The notes below the pieces were generated by a model. That model saw only the letters and a program-made list of their open reading frames with translations. It was not told where the DNA came from and ran no database searches. From Rhodothermaceae bacterium (GTDB lineage: Bacteria > Bacteroidota > Rhodothermia > Rhodothermales > Bin80), in NCBI GenBank assembly GCA_009841335.1, contig VXLY01000082.1, forward strand, positions 22,380 through 86,379: a stretch of DNA of 64,000 nucleotides, read 5' to 3'. How positions within the stretch are numbered: position 1 is the stretch's first letter; every line of letters starts with the position of its first letter. The position numbers and the translations under genes were made by a program. Of the stretch, positions 52,887 to 62,893 are shown in pieces.

Positions 52887-55779
52887 GGAAGCGATAACCT
52901 AAGTCATACCGAAGAACCAGCCCACCGAACAGGTTGAGACGAAAACCAAAGCCTGCGGCTCCCAGTGTTTCTCCGGCATAAATTTGATATATCCGTTTGT
53001 CATACTTGTCATTCCATGTGTGCGCAGCATCAAAAAACAATGCGCCACGTAAGTTGACAACTCCGATAATGGCCAAAAGCGGAACATAGATGGATGGGTT
53101 ATCAACCAGCGGGAACCGTAACTCGTGGGATGTGAACCAGGCTTTCTTTCCCCGTACATCGAATAATGGGTACCCTCGCAGATCCCAACTTCCACCCATA
53201 AACCATAGTCGGGCTTCCCGGCCATGGTTCATACGACCCAGAGCGCGGGATGCAAATGTCACCCTGCGGCTTAATCTCAGGTAGTGCCGAAAGTCTGCCT
53301 CAAGTGTGATGTAATTCACGTTGGAGTACAGTAGGTCTGTTGTATAAGCCGCCGAAATTCTTCCTCGCCAACCAACCATTGGGCCATTGGCACCAAACAA
53401 AGCATTATCATGGACCAAACTGATCTGATTCGTTAACAGCAGCGCCTGACGATCAATCCGTCTCTGTGGAATCTGTTTGTCGTCCCAACTCAAGGAAGTC
53501 GCAACTTCTACGCGTCGAAACATGGAGAGCGGATAGCTCACGGCTCCAAACCCACCCCACACTTCCTCCCAGAAACGTGGAAACTCCGTAGGAGCATCCG
53601 GATCTGTCAAGTCGTACCTCAATCCGCCATACCGATAAACCCCATAACCAAAATTCGCCCGGCGGTTGAGATGAAGCCTGGAAATATTCACGTTGAGGCC
53701 CTTCAGAAAATCTCCTGTGTACTGACTAGTGCTGTACAGAGTTACGAAAAATCGGTCGTTACCCATGAGATCGGAAAAGGCGAGAACAGCCGCGCCGCTC
53801 GTCCCCCAGACCGCGCTGCTTGAAATCTGCCCTTGTGCTATATCCAATCCATAACGTCGTCGATACCGCAGGCGATCAGTTGCAGTGTCGGCATCAATGC
53901 GCGGAAACTCCCAAGTCTCACCAGACACTTCTGCCAAATGCTCGGGCTGCTCCGATACAGGTTGGTTCAATAGCGTATCCAGGCCTCCAAGACTGCGAAC
54001 GGTGAAACGGTAATTCTCGAAGGTTGAAAAAACCATCTGTCCATCACGCGTCCAAACCGGATCGTAGGCTGCGGTGGTTAGTTGCGTTAGACGTTTTTTC
54101 CAGCGAACACTGGGTTCTGGGACTTCTCCTTCGCGAGTCCCCAAACCGGTGGAAGCAATAACAGGGGGGCGCAGTGCCGCATCAATTACATAAACATCCT
54201 GAGCACCATAGCGCCCTGTGCTGTCCTTCCGGGTACTCGTGTATACAATCTGACTCCCGTCAGGACTCCAGTTCGGCGAGAAATCGTGCTGCGTACCAAA
54301 GGTCACGTAGTCTATGGCGCCCGTTTCCAGTTCGTACGTGAATAGATTATAGGCATCATCAAAGCCCTTTGAGGTGCGGTCGGAAGAGAACACAAGAAAG
54401 CGTCCATCCGGGCTCCAGGCAGGATCACGTTCGTCATAACTGTCATCTGTTAACCGCTCCAGACGATCATGCTCGGTGTCGTATACATACAAGTCAATAA
54501 AGCCACTCTCACCTATAGCGACGAAGGCTATACGCAAACCATCGGGGCTCCATGTCGGAGAGTACAGAGCAATGATCCCATCAAAACCATACATACGACC
54601 ATTTTCACCGGACTCTAAATCATAGGTATGAATAACGTCCGCCTCTCCGCTCTTGGTAACAAATGCTAGTCGACCATCCTTCGAGACCCCCATTCGGCTT
54701 TCCAAAAGATGAAATGACTCAAACTGGCTATTACGCTCACCACGAATTAGAACGCGGGGTTTATCAAGCGGAACATACGTTGAATCAACGTCAACGTAGA
54801 AGACATTACTGTACCCGCCATGATTACCGGTAAACAAGATCCGCCGCTGCCCATCCTGCATTTGGTAAAAGACCGGCTTTGAGTTGAACCCCCTCACGGA
54901 TATTCCTTCGGTGATTAATGTTGGGCTCTCCGCTACGTCCATCCGAGTATAGTAGGTTTCGCGTAACCATTCCTGCCATCCACTGGCGATATCACTTAAT
55001 GACTCCTGCAAAGTGTGCTCCATGACCTTGCGGAAATCCCGGTTGATCCAGGCATTCTCAATCAACTGCAACAGCTTATCCTCGCCGTACGTCTCCGCGA
55101 TGTAACGACACAGTGCCTCCCCCTCCTTGTACATCACGTAGGTGCCTCTAATTCTATAAATATTCTCTAGCGGTACCAGGTAGTTCGAGTAGATCGCGTC
55201 CCGCATAATCATCTCATGCTGGTAGTCCTGTGGCCCAGACCAGTACTCCGCTATGCCTTCGGTAAACCATAACGGCAGGTAACGATCAATTGGAATACGA
55301 TAGTCCCTGTACACACGGGCTAGCTTGTGCATGGTGAAGACATGCACCATTTCGTGACGAACGACACGTCTGAACCGATGGAGGTTTCCGTTCGCAGGAA
55401 TTACAACCCGTCCTTTTAGAAACTCATAGAACCCACCTACACCATCGGGAATAAACCCATCAAAGATGTTTGTCTGCTTGAAATGCAGATTTGACGAGTA
55501 AAAGACAATGGGTACACGCCGGGTAACCGAAAAATTGAATCGGTTCTGCAGCTCGGCGTAAGCCTCTTCTGCGAAAGCAGCGCCATGCTCTGCTAGTTCC
55601 TGCATTTCTGGATAGAAATACACGTCGAAGTGCTCGGTCTTGAGCACATTCCAGTCGAAATTCTCGTACTGGATCTTGTTACGCCCAAAATGAAAGTTGT
55701 ACTGAGCCGATACCGGCAATACAGCCAACCCCAATACGGCGAACAAGCCCCATGCAGCAACTGTATGGCGCATGAGCAA
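52822..55779 (-). CDS. gluzincin peptidase-MA-like + TolB/PD40 propeller + Omp85-like barrel protein
   Basis: RHEMVHVFTMHKL (HEMVH), WFTEGIAEYWSG; repeated 'SPTWSPDGLRIAFV' blades; C-term GGSWDLRGYPLFD barrel ending RQFFFGFDF. Confidence 0.8.
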   Translation of the reverse strand: MLMRHTVAAWGLFAVLGLAVLPVSAQYNFHFGRNKIQYENFDWNVLKTEHFDVYFYPEMQELAEHGAAFAEEAYAELQNRFNFSVTRRVPIVFYSSNLHFKQTNIFDGFIPDGVGGFYEFLKGRVVIPANGNLHRFRRVVRHEMVHVFTMHKLARVYRDYRIPIDRYLPLWFTEGIAEYWSGPQDYQHEMIMRDAIYSNYLVPLENIYRIRGTYVMYKEGEALCRYIAETYGEDKLLQLIENAWINRDFRKVMEHTLQESLSDIASGWQEWLRETYYTRMDVAESPTLITEGISVRGFNSKPVFYQMQDGQRRILFTGNHGGYSNVFYVDVDSTYVPLDKPRVLIRGERNSQFESFHLLESRMGVSKDGRLAFVTKSGEADVIHTYDLESGENGRMYGFDGIIALYSPTWSPDGLRIAFVAIGESGFIDLYVYDTEHDRLERLTDDSYDERDPAWSPDGRFLVFSSDRTSKGFDDAYNLFTYELETGAIDYVTFGTQHDFSPNWSPDGSQIVYTSTRKDSTGRYGAQDVYVIDAALRPPVIASTGLGTREGEVPEPSVRWKKRLTQLTTAAYDPVWTRDGQMVFSTFENYRFTVRSLGGLDTLLNQPVSEQPEHLAEVSGETWEFPRIDADTATDRLRYRRRYGLDIAQGQISSSAVWGTSGAAVLAFSDLMGNDRFFVTLYSTSQYTGDFLKGLNVNISRLHLNRRANFGYGVYRYGGLRYDLTDPDAPTEFPRFWEEVWGGFGAVSYPLSMFRRVEVATSLSWDDKQIPQRRIDRQALLLTNQISLVHDNALFGANGPMVGWRGRISAAYTTDLLYSNVNYITLEADFRHYLRLSRRVTFASRALGRMNHGREARLWFMGGSWDLRGYPLFDVRGKKAWFTSHELRFPLVDNPSIYVPLLAIIGVVNLRGALFFDAAHTWNDKYDKRIYQIYAGETLGAAGFGFRLNLFGGLVLRYDLGYRFRDEFKSRDPSLFRQFFFGFDF

Positions 55780-55832
55780 TGGCGGTTAGTATGCGCAACG
55801 CTATTACATGTAGACCGTTCCCTGCGAACGGT

Positions 55833-56903
55833 CTATCCCTCAACCAGCGCCGCCTTCAGGCGCGAGATCAATCCCACAGGAGATGGATCTGTGTTATTCA
55901 TTATTGCAAGGTATAAGCTCACCCAATCGCTGACATACATGATTGAAAGCAGGCGGGCCAGTAGACTGCTACCCTCACTCCAAATTTCATGCCAACTCTG
56001 CGCATGCGGCTCCAGAAGCGATCGCGTTACATCCATCCTGCGCTGGGTGCGAGTATGATCGTCTATATCCCGCAGAACAACCACGGCAAGCTGCTTCAAC
56101 TCCGGCTGAAACCGTGCCCATCCCATGACCTCATTGTGGTTCATTTCTGGAAGCAGATTCCCAACCGCCAGGCTCTTGGCGTTCTCGTGAATTTGATTGC
56201 GCCACCGGGTGTTCGCAGCAGCGAATTGCTCACTGCTATAGATGACTGGAAAATAGCCATATAATGCTCTGGCCAACACAACTGCAGGATTCTCTGGGTC
56301 TGTCATCTTAGCCATCACCTTCGACTGTGCATCCGTAATGGAGGCGGCCTCTGCCCAGTCGTCAGGCTTGACATCAATCAGTCGGAGTGGCTCAGTAACC
56401 GTCAGCAATGCCGACAGAGAGTGCGGTAGCGCTGCACGCGGCTGAATCCCTGACGGCAGGTGAATCAGCGGAATATCCCGTTCTTCGGCCTTAGCCGCAA
56501 GCGATCCGCCAGTCGAAATAGCCAAAACTCTGGCTCCCCGCTCACAGGCGTCATCAAAGGCCGCAAGTGTCTCCTCTGTGTTGCCTGAGTAACTCGAGGT
56601 CACCACTGCTGTATCTGGTCCGACCCAGGCTGGCAGTGAATAACTACGTGCGACCGCGATCGGAACAGTCGCGTGATTCGCCGCCAGCGCCGATAGAATG
56701 TCTCCACCAATAGCACTTCCACCCATTCCAGCAACAACCACCCCATTTATACCGGTGCCAGGCCAACCACGGGTTTCAACCTTCAGTGCACGCCTGCGAC
56801 CTTCCCTGAGCAAATCAGGAAAGCTTCGAACGGCCTCATACATGCCCTCAACGTCAATCCGTTCGAGCGATTCTTTGGTCATTTCTTCAGATATGTTTTT
56901 CAA
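55833..56903 (-). CDS. bifunctional phosphoglucose/phosphomannose isomerase (SIS domain)
   Basis: GVVVAGMGGSAIGGDIL; VVTSSYSGNTEETLAAFDDA; PEMNHNEVMGW. Confidence 0.92.
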   Translation of the reverse strand: MKNISEEMTKESLERIDVEGMYEAVRSFPDLLREGRRRALKVETRGWPGTGINGVVVAGMGGSAIGGDILSALAANHATVPIAVARSYSLPAWVGPDTAVVTSSYSGNTEETLAAFDDACERGARVLAISTGGSLAAKAEERDIPLIHLPSGIQPRAALPHSLSALLTVTEPLRLIDVKPDDWAEAASITDAQSKVMAKMTDPENPAVVLARALYGYFPVIYSSEQFAAANTRWRNQIHENAKSLAVGNLLPEMNHNEVMGWARFQPELKQLAVVVLRDIDDHTRTQRRMDVTRSLLEPHAQSWHEIWSEGSSLLARLLSIMYVSDWVSLYLAIMNNTDPSPVGLISRLKAALVEG

Positions 56904-57355
56904 CTGTTAGGTACGATGAAATCTACGCAGGAGAACGTATGCCCGTCCAAGAACTCCATTTTGGCCTGAATACTGCCGGAGATCTAAATTGTGCCTGTTT
57001 GAACCGCGCAATTTCAAGATTCAGAGAATGAAGCGTAACCATGGATTAGTCTGGTTTCCCAATCCACCCCATCAGAAAAAACCACTTGACCATCTCAATG
57101 GAAAGATTGATTTAATCTGGCGAAATAGTAGGGCGATCCCGAATCAAGATCGCAAGTCGGCCTGTGATAATTCCCCTTGAGGTCGTGAAGGGAATGTGAG
57201 AAACAGTGTTCGGGAGACTATATTTCACCCCGTTCCCATAGGGTCTCCTGTATACTGCTGGGGACGTGCAATTTGGTGCCTCGTTACCGAGGTTATCCCC
57301 ACGAGAGTGTGGGAATAGGCGCGTAAATCAAACTGTTTAGGTTATCAGGTTCGAT

Positions 57356-58621
57356 TCACGTTTCAGCCGCAATCACTTCCCCGGAATTCACCCGTTGATA
57401 TGCTCCAGCTATGCGGTTTACGGCCCCAAGCAAGTAAACAGTTCCCCCAATCGTAACCAGCACCGGTGCCATGGATGCAAGTGCTGGGCCTGCTCCATAT
57501 GCGATGGCCACGGATACAACAACTCCACCCACGGCAGAAAGCATCCCCTTTTGTGCCATATTCTTTGATACATCAATAACAGCCTCCTTTGCAGTACGTT
57601 CTCCGGCGTAGACATAAATCATGTTCTCTCCCAAACTCACGACTCCCTCAAGAGCCATACCAATACATCCCGCCTTCGCTGCGATCTGCAAAGTTTGCCC
57701 AGCAACGATGCCAGCAGCGTCAATAATATTGGCAGCATTTGCCTTGGCTAGTTCAACACCAGTCATATCCTTGCTTCCGCGCGAAAGATTTTTCCATGCA
57801 GCTTCCCACACGATGTTGCCGTTCTCTATAGCCAACTCTGGGTGGTTGTACACAGATTTTATGTGACTGGCATGCTTGCCGTCCAGGAATTCGACCACAG
57901 CATCTTTTCCAAAATTTCTGATTACTTGGGGAACAGAGGACTCATAAAAGCTTTCTGCAACTGGCATTAAACGCCACGAATCTCTCAACCCAGCGGCAGC
58001 AAACTTCACTTTTAGAGCAAGTAGTAATTCACCAAAAGCCGGCGATGCCGCCAGAATTAGGCTGTAGGCAGAAGCTGTTGCAGCACCAGCTGCTACAGCC
58101 GCTTTTTTAGCCCTGTTACGTATCGTCCCCTCGGAGTCTACTGTATTGACTGATTCTTCGAGTTTCTTATTTGTGAGCACCAATGTCTCAGTCACCATAT
58201 TGGTGTATCGGTTGGACGCATTCTCAACCTCGGTGGTAAATCTTTCCCATTGCTCACCTGCAAAACTCTTGGCATCAAGTAGTTTTTCTTTGCTAGAATC
58301 TGCCACTTTGACTAGGGTGTCCTGCGCGCCACCAGCGGCCCTGCTTCCAGTATTGATGACCTTGTCTGCGGCAACCTGTGCTTTGCGTTTCACATCCTGA
58401 CCTACACCAACGGTTTTATCTGCTGCAGCCAGTACACCATGCTTGGCTCCACTGCCTGCATCCACCATTTTTTCTGTAGCGACCTCTACGCCGCGTTTGA
58501 CTTGATTCCCCGCCTCCAACGCCTTATCTGCGGTTACTTGGGCTCCTTGTTTGACTTGGTTCCCTGCCTTCACCACCTTGCTAGCAACTCCCCGGACGCC
58601 ACGACTTGATTTAGATTCCAT
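57356..58621 (-). CDS. uncharacterised protein with N-terminal 18-aa tandem repeats and hydrophobic C-terminal region
   Basis: Intact 421-aa ORF; repeat units KVVKAGNQVKQGAQVTAD / KALEAGNQVKRGVEVATE / KMVDAGSGAKHGVLAAAD / KTVGVGQDVKRKAQVAAD / KVINTGSRAAGGAQDTLV. Confidence 0.75.
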   Translation of the reverse strand: MESKSSRGVRGVASKVVKAGNQVKQGAQVTADKALEAGNQVKRGVEVATEKMVDAGSGAKHGVLAAADKTVGVGQDVKRKAQVAADKVINTGSRAAGGAQDTLVKVADSSKEKLLDAKSFAGEQWERFTTEVENASNRYTNMVTETLVLTNKKLEESVNTVDSEGTIRNRAKKAAVAAGAATASAYSLILAASPAFGELLLALKVKFAAAGLRDSWRLMPVAESFYESSVPQVIRNFGKDAVVEFLDGKHASHIKSVYNHPELAIENGNIVWEAAWKNLSRGSKDMTGVELAKANAANIIDAAGIVAGQTLQIAAKAGCIGMALEGVVSLGENMIYVYAGERTAKEAVIDVSKNMAQKGMLSAVGGVVVSVAIAYGAGPALASMAPVLVTIGGTVYLLGAVNRIAGAYQRVNSGEVIAAET

Positions 58622-58854
58622 TATCTGATGCTTTGTTGGCGGCTACTCATACGTGCATCTAGCTTTGAATCCTGTTCGATTACATTCGTTGCGACTATAT
58701 CCACACCATTATTTACGTTGTTCCTGCGCCAATCACCCCGACAGGAGCAATCTGCCCTTGCAGTTGACTTTAAGCTCGGTATTACCATCTTGTCTGAAAC
58801 CGCCCGTGCTACGAGTTCGATCTGTTTTTTTGCTGCTCCGCCACAGTAAAAAAT

Positions 58855-59838
58855 TCAATGAACACGGGCCGCCATTCGATCAATCAGCGCGTGGAGCCGC
58901 GACGTGTCACCCGGAAGCAAATCAATTTGCGCCAATGCGGCACATGTGTAAGCACGGACACTCGCGCGAGCAGCATCAAATACACCCAGCTTCTCCATGC
59001 GTTCGCGGGCTTTTGGTATCTCCCGTTTATCTAGTCCTGAACCCGGGCGTATCCTTTCAAAAAAATCAAGGTCTTCACCTGTCGCACGTTCACAGGCTTT
59101 CAAAAGTAAATAGGTTCGTTTACCCTCTATCAGATCGCCTCCCTGAACCTTTCCCCAATGCTGGCTATCCGCTACTACATCCAGTAGATCATCCTGAATC
59201 TGAAATGCACGCCCGATTGATTTGCCTGCCGCTCTCAAAGCCAATCGTGCATGAGAATCTGCGCCCCCGAAGATTCCTCCCATCTCGAGTGAACCGGAAA
59301 GCAGTGCGCCCGTCTTGCCATCAATCATCTGCAAGTAATCCGACGTTTTCAAATCCTGCTTCGTCTCAATTGCCATATCCAGTGCCTGTCCCTCACAGAG
59401 CCCTCTAATCGCCTCGCTAAATACCTGAATCAGCTGTGCGCCCTTGTCTGAACTTGCCTTACTAACACTTTCGTTGGCAAGCGCCAACAGAACATCCCCG
59501 CATAAGATTGCGGTGTCCGGATCCCAGAGCACATGCACCGTTTTGCGTCCTCGACGTGTATCGGCATGATCCATGATATCATCATGGACGAGCGAGAAAT
59601 TATGGGCTAATTCCACTGCCAGCGCCAGCGGACTTGCTTCCTGAAGATCGGCTTCAAAAACGTCAGCTGAAAGAAGGAGCAGCAGCGGCCGGAGGCGCTT
59701 GCCCCCACCAGACAAGACGTATCGCACAGAATCATACAGCTCGCCGGGACCGCGATCCCGAACCAATTCCGAAAGGCCTGACTCCACTGCGAGGCGAAGC
59801 TCCTCAAGTTTTATTTCCAGATCCTCTTGACGCTGCAT
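58855..59838 (-). CDS. polyprenyl synthetase
   Basis: GGGKRLRPLLLLL; LVHDDIMDHADTRRGRKTVH; FQIQDDLLDV. Confidence 0.94.
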   Translation of the reverse strand: MQRQEDLEIKLEELRLAVESGLSELVRDRGPGELYDSVRYVLSGGGKRLRPLLLLLSADVFEADLQEASPLALAVELAHNFSLVHDDIMDHADTRRGRKTVHVLWDPDTAILCGDVLLALANESVSKASSDKGAQLIQVFSEAIRGLCEGQALDMAIETKQDLKTSDYLQMIDGKTGALLSGSLEMGGIFGGADSHARLALRAAGKSIGRAFQIQDDLLDVVADSQHWGKVQGGDLIEGKRTYLLLKACERATGEDLDFFERIRPGSGLDKREIPKARERMEKLGVFDAARASVRAYTCAALAQIDLLPGDTSRLHALIDRMAARVH

Positions 59839-59864
59839 ACCGTTATAACTCAGTTCGCCAAGAA

Positions 59865-60509
59865 CTAAGATAATTGTAGCACTTCACAGATTTGCGAATA
59901 CACAGTGGTAAATGCTCCTGAGGCATCTATAGGACGGAGTAAATCGCGGGAACGATAGTACTCAACCAGCGGGTGCGTGTCGCGATAGTAGGTCTTCAAA
60001 CGATGTTTAATGGTTTCCGGCTGATCGTCTGGACGTGTAATCATAAATTCCGCCTCCTCCGGCGGCGGAGGCTTATTCGATAAGTGAAAATTCTCGCCGG
60101 TGAGGCGATGAATGCGCCTCTGTGATAAGCGCGATACTACATCCTCGTCGCTAAGAACAAAGTTTACGACCGTCGTCAGTGACGTTCTCTGAGATTGCAG
60201 GAACTCCTGCAACCATTCAGCCTGCTGGAGCGTCCGGGGATAGCCATCCAGAATAAAGCCACTGAAATTCGCATCCAGCATGGCATCCTCTGCCAATATG
60301 CGGACGATCCGATCAGGCACAAGATTGCCATCATTGATGTACCCTGCTGCCTCTTGACCTAGAGGAGTGTCTGCTCGTATGATTTTTCGGAGAATTACCC
60401 CCGTAGAAATATGTGCGAAACCGAACCTGGAAGTCAAACGGCGTGCCTGAGTACCCTTACCCGCGCCTGGGGGGCCAAAGAAAACAAGTCGATGGTCCCG
60501 CACAGACAT
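59865..60509 (-). CDS. adk: adenylate kinase
   Basis: LVFFGPPGAGKGTQARRL; GFILDGYPRTLQQAEWL. Confidence 0.95.
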   Translation of the reverse strand: MSVRDHRLVFFGPPGAGKGTQARRLTSRFGFAHISTGVILRKIIRADTPLGQEAAGYINDGNLVPDRIVRILAEDAMLDANFSGFILDGYPRTLQQAEWLQEFLQSQRTSLTTVVNFVLSDEDVVSRLSQRRIHRLTGENFHLSNKPPPPEEAEFMITRPDDQPETIKHRLKTYYRDTHPLVEYYRSRDLLRPIDASGAFTTVYSQICEVLQLS

Positions 60510-60976
60510 TAACCCTCTTGGTCTTTGCTCTCCGTATTCAACGCTCTAATCCCCATCTCAACAACCACGGGGGCCAGCATCTGGACCAACTGACTAAGTG
60601 TGCTCTCTGTTCTCCGAGGAACTGCATCGTTCCTGGTTAGGACATTCCTCTGGACTGCTTCTCCCGACTGTTCCCCCTGACCTAAATGCTCCCTTACTGC
60701 TTCAATAACAGGTGCTAATGCTGCATCCAGAATCTCAGTTTGATCCGATTCATCTGAGCGACGTCCACTGGCTATCAAATACCCCAATGCGACTCCCACC
60801 CCGAGAACTGTGCATGCACTTCCGACAGGATGTCGTGTAATTACCTCCTTAACAGGAGATACTGCACCTGTTAACTCGCGACGGAGTGCACCCATATGCT
60901 GCTCCATTTGACGCATGCGCTCGCGCAACGCTTCGCGTACGTCATCACTTTTCTTGGTTTGTTTCGTGTCTTCCAT
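60509..60976 (-). CDS. small membrane-anchored protein, DUF883/YqjD-like
   Basis: Coiled region then RHPVGSACTVLGVGVALGYLIASGRRS; paralogue of the next gene. Confidence 0.6.
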   Translation of the reverse strand: MEDTKQTKKSDDVREALRERMRQMEQHMGALRRELTGAVSPVKEVITRHPVGSACTVLGVGVALGYLIASGRRSDESDQTEILDAALAPVIEAVREHLGQGEQSGEAVQRNVLTRNDAVPRRTESTLSQLVQMLAPVVVEMGIRALNTESKDQEG

Positions 60977-61001
60977 TAGTCTTGGTTATGATCCAGATAG
61001 T

Positions 61002-61337
61002 CTATTCTTCCACCTCCTTCTCCGGCGCTATACTCTCTTCCAAATGCTCCCTAACAGCTTCAACGACGGGAACTAATGCTGCTTCCAGGAGAGTCCTGCC
61101 ACTTCCGGATTCAGCTGAACGCCGCTCGCTTCCCATTAAATATCCCAGCGCCACACCTAGACCCATAATCGCACATGTGCTACCGATAGGGTGCCGCATA
61201 ATAATCTCTTTAACCGGAGACACTACATCCATCAACTCGTGACGAAGCGCACCCAAATGCTGTTCCATGCGCCGTTCATTCTCACTCAATGCTTCTCGAA
61301 CGTCGCTACTGGTTCTGTTCTGTATTGTCTCTTCCAT
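61002..61337 (-). CDS. small membrane-anchored protein, DUF883/YqjD-like (paralogue)
   Basis: SSDVREALSENERRMEQHLGALRHELMDVVSPVKEIIMRHPIGSTCAIMGLGVALGYLMGSERRS; start M14 of the track ORF. Confidence 0.6.
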   Translation of the reverse strand: MEETIQNRTSSDVREALSENERRMEQHLGALRHELMDVVSPVKEIIMRHPIGSTCAIMGLGVALGYLMGSERRSAESGSGRTLLEAALVPVVEAVREHLEESIAPEKEVEE

Positions 61338-61707
61338 TCTTTTTGTCTGTTGTTTCGTCCAACGCTGTAACCTCATTTTCTTTAGACCGGGTCGCAGATC
61401 TGCTCAAGATCAATGCCAGAACAGCCATCACTGCACCCACTGATGCGAAGCCCCATGCCGTGTGTCCCAGCAAAGCCCCCAATCCTAGTGCTGCAGCAAC
61501 CAATATAAAGGTTACGGCAAGGACGGCCGAAAGTCCTGTAAGGAGTACGACATAGACGAGTCGCTTATTTTGCTGGATTTGTTCCAGATATTGGTGCCCT
61601 GCAAGCTCTATCCTTAACTCCAGCCAAGATTGCAAGCTACTAATAAACCCCTTGTAGTGCAATGCAATACGCTCCGCTCTACTTTTTTCTACGCTCTTGT
61701 TGACCAT
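61306..61707 (-). CDS. phage holin family / YqjE-like membrane protein
   Basis: SLQSWLELRIELAGHQYLEQIQQNKRLVYVVLLTGLSAVLAVTFILVAAALGLGALLGHTAWGFA. Confidence 0.65.
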   Translation of the reverse strand: MVNKSVEKSRAERIALHYKGFISSLQSWLELRIELAGHQYLEQIQQNKRLVYVVLLTGLSAVLAVTFILVAAALGLGALLGHTAWGFASVGAVMAVLALILSRSATRSKENEVTALDETTDKKNGRDNTEQNQ

Positions 61708-61770
61708 GTCTTGGACTCAGGGACACTGCCTAGACCGACAGGAACGTAATCTGTCCTGTGCATGTTCCTG

Positions 61771-62835
61771 CTAAAGACCACATAAAAACTCAATCGTATC
61801 TCGTTTGTCCGGCCGCCAAGCCAACGCAGGTGTCTGTGTGCTGCCAAATGATCCAACGTTCCAAGAGCTTGGCAATTGCTCGCGTAACTCCGAGCGAGCT
61901 ACAATACATTGAATCTCGTCGCGCAGTGCTCCTATGACCCGTACCATTTCATCCTGATCTCTATACTCTACCCAGCGTACGTGTCCGGGGGCTTGAACCT
62001 CTGGAGCGCCCTTACTGAGAAGAAATTCCAGACCATCTCCATAAGCGTGCGGCTGACCCGTTGCGGTCAGAAAGGCCTGTTGCATCGAAAGCCTGCCCGA
62101 TGTTGAAGGATGCGCAGGGAAAACTCCACGCATTTCAGCAAAATGTTTGAGACAGTCGTCCGGCTCGAGACCTGCCGGTACCATAATCAATGCTACGTTA
62201 CGGCATCCCATACCCTCATGTAATAACACGTCCAATGCAAGCCCATCCAGGTCATTTTCCGACTCTAAACCATTCAGGATTGCAATTCCGTACCGGTTAC
62301 CACGAAATAAACACTTATCAGGTGTCAACCCCTGCCTGCCAGCAAGAACTTCGATCTGTGCAATAGCCTCATTGCTACCAGTTGCTATGACAGCGTCCGC
62401 TTTGCCCCACATCTCATCCTGATCCACGAACTCAGCATTTATATCGGCCCCTTGGTCAAGCAAGGTATTGACGAATGCAGGAAGTAAATGCGGAGACTTG
62501 CTGGACACTACACCGACATAGGAGTGACCACAAACAAGTACCGCGAGCAAGTCCTGTAATCCGACTAGTGGAACATTGCCTGCATTAATCACCCCAACTC
62601 TGCACCTTCCTTTGATTTTTCGATGCCCAATCCAGTCACTCAGCGCAGCCTCGGTAACCCCATCCATTTGCTGATCAACCGCAAACTCAATCGCCTCTTC
62701 AGTAAATGTATTAGGGGCCGTAAGTGTTTTTTTCACAACGTTGCTTCTCAACTGCTCGTATGTCGAAGACTTCCATGCGCCAGCAGTCTGAACCAATACT
62801 GAAATTATCCCATAATATTCGCGGCAGAACCGCAT
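61771..62835 (-). CDS. acyl-CoA reductase (LuxC-like)
   Basis: VGVINAGNVPLVGLQDLLAVLVCGHSYVGVVSSKSPHLLPAFVN; LLHEGMGCRNVALIMVP. Confidence 0.82.
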   Translation of the reverse strand: MRFCREYYGIISVLVQTAGAWKSSTYEQLRSNVVKKTLTAPNTFTEEAIEFAVDQQMDGVTEAALSDWIGHRKIKGRCRVGVINAGNVPLVGLQDLLAVLVCGHSYVGVVSSKSPHLLPAFVNTLLDQGADINAEFVDQDEMWGKADAVIATGSNEAIAQIEVLAGRQGLTPDKCLFRGNRYGIAILNGLESENDLDGLALDVLLHEGMGCRNVALIMVPAGLEPDDCLKHFAEMRGVFPAHPSTSGRLSMQQAFLTATGQPHAYGDGLEFLLSKGAPEVQAPGHVRWVEYRDQDEMVRVIGALRDEIQCIVARSELREQLPSSWNVGSFGSTQTPALAWRPDKRDTIEFLCGL

Positions 62836-62893
62836 ATGTACTTTGAAGTAGATGAATAGCCTGAGAGAGTAGTTTAACGATGGATCATCGTCA

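Noticed and set aside
58628-58849. Plus-strand ORF 73 aa and weak minus-strand open frame upstream of the 18-aa-repeat gene
   Set aside because: No convincing start/SD or family signature; the resemblance of the minus frame to the repeat protein is too weak.
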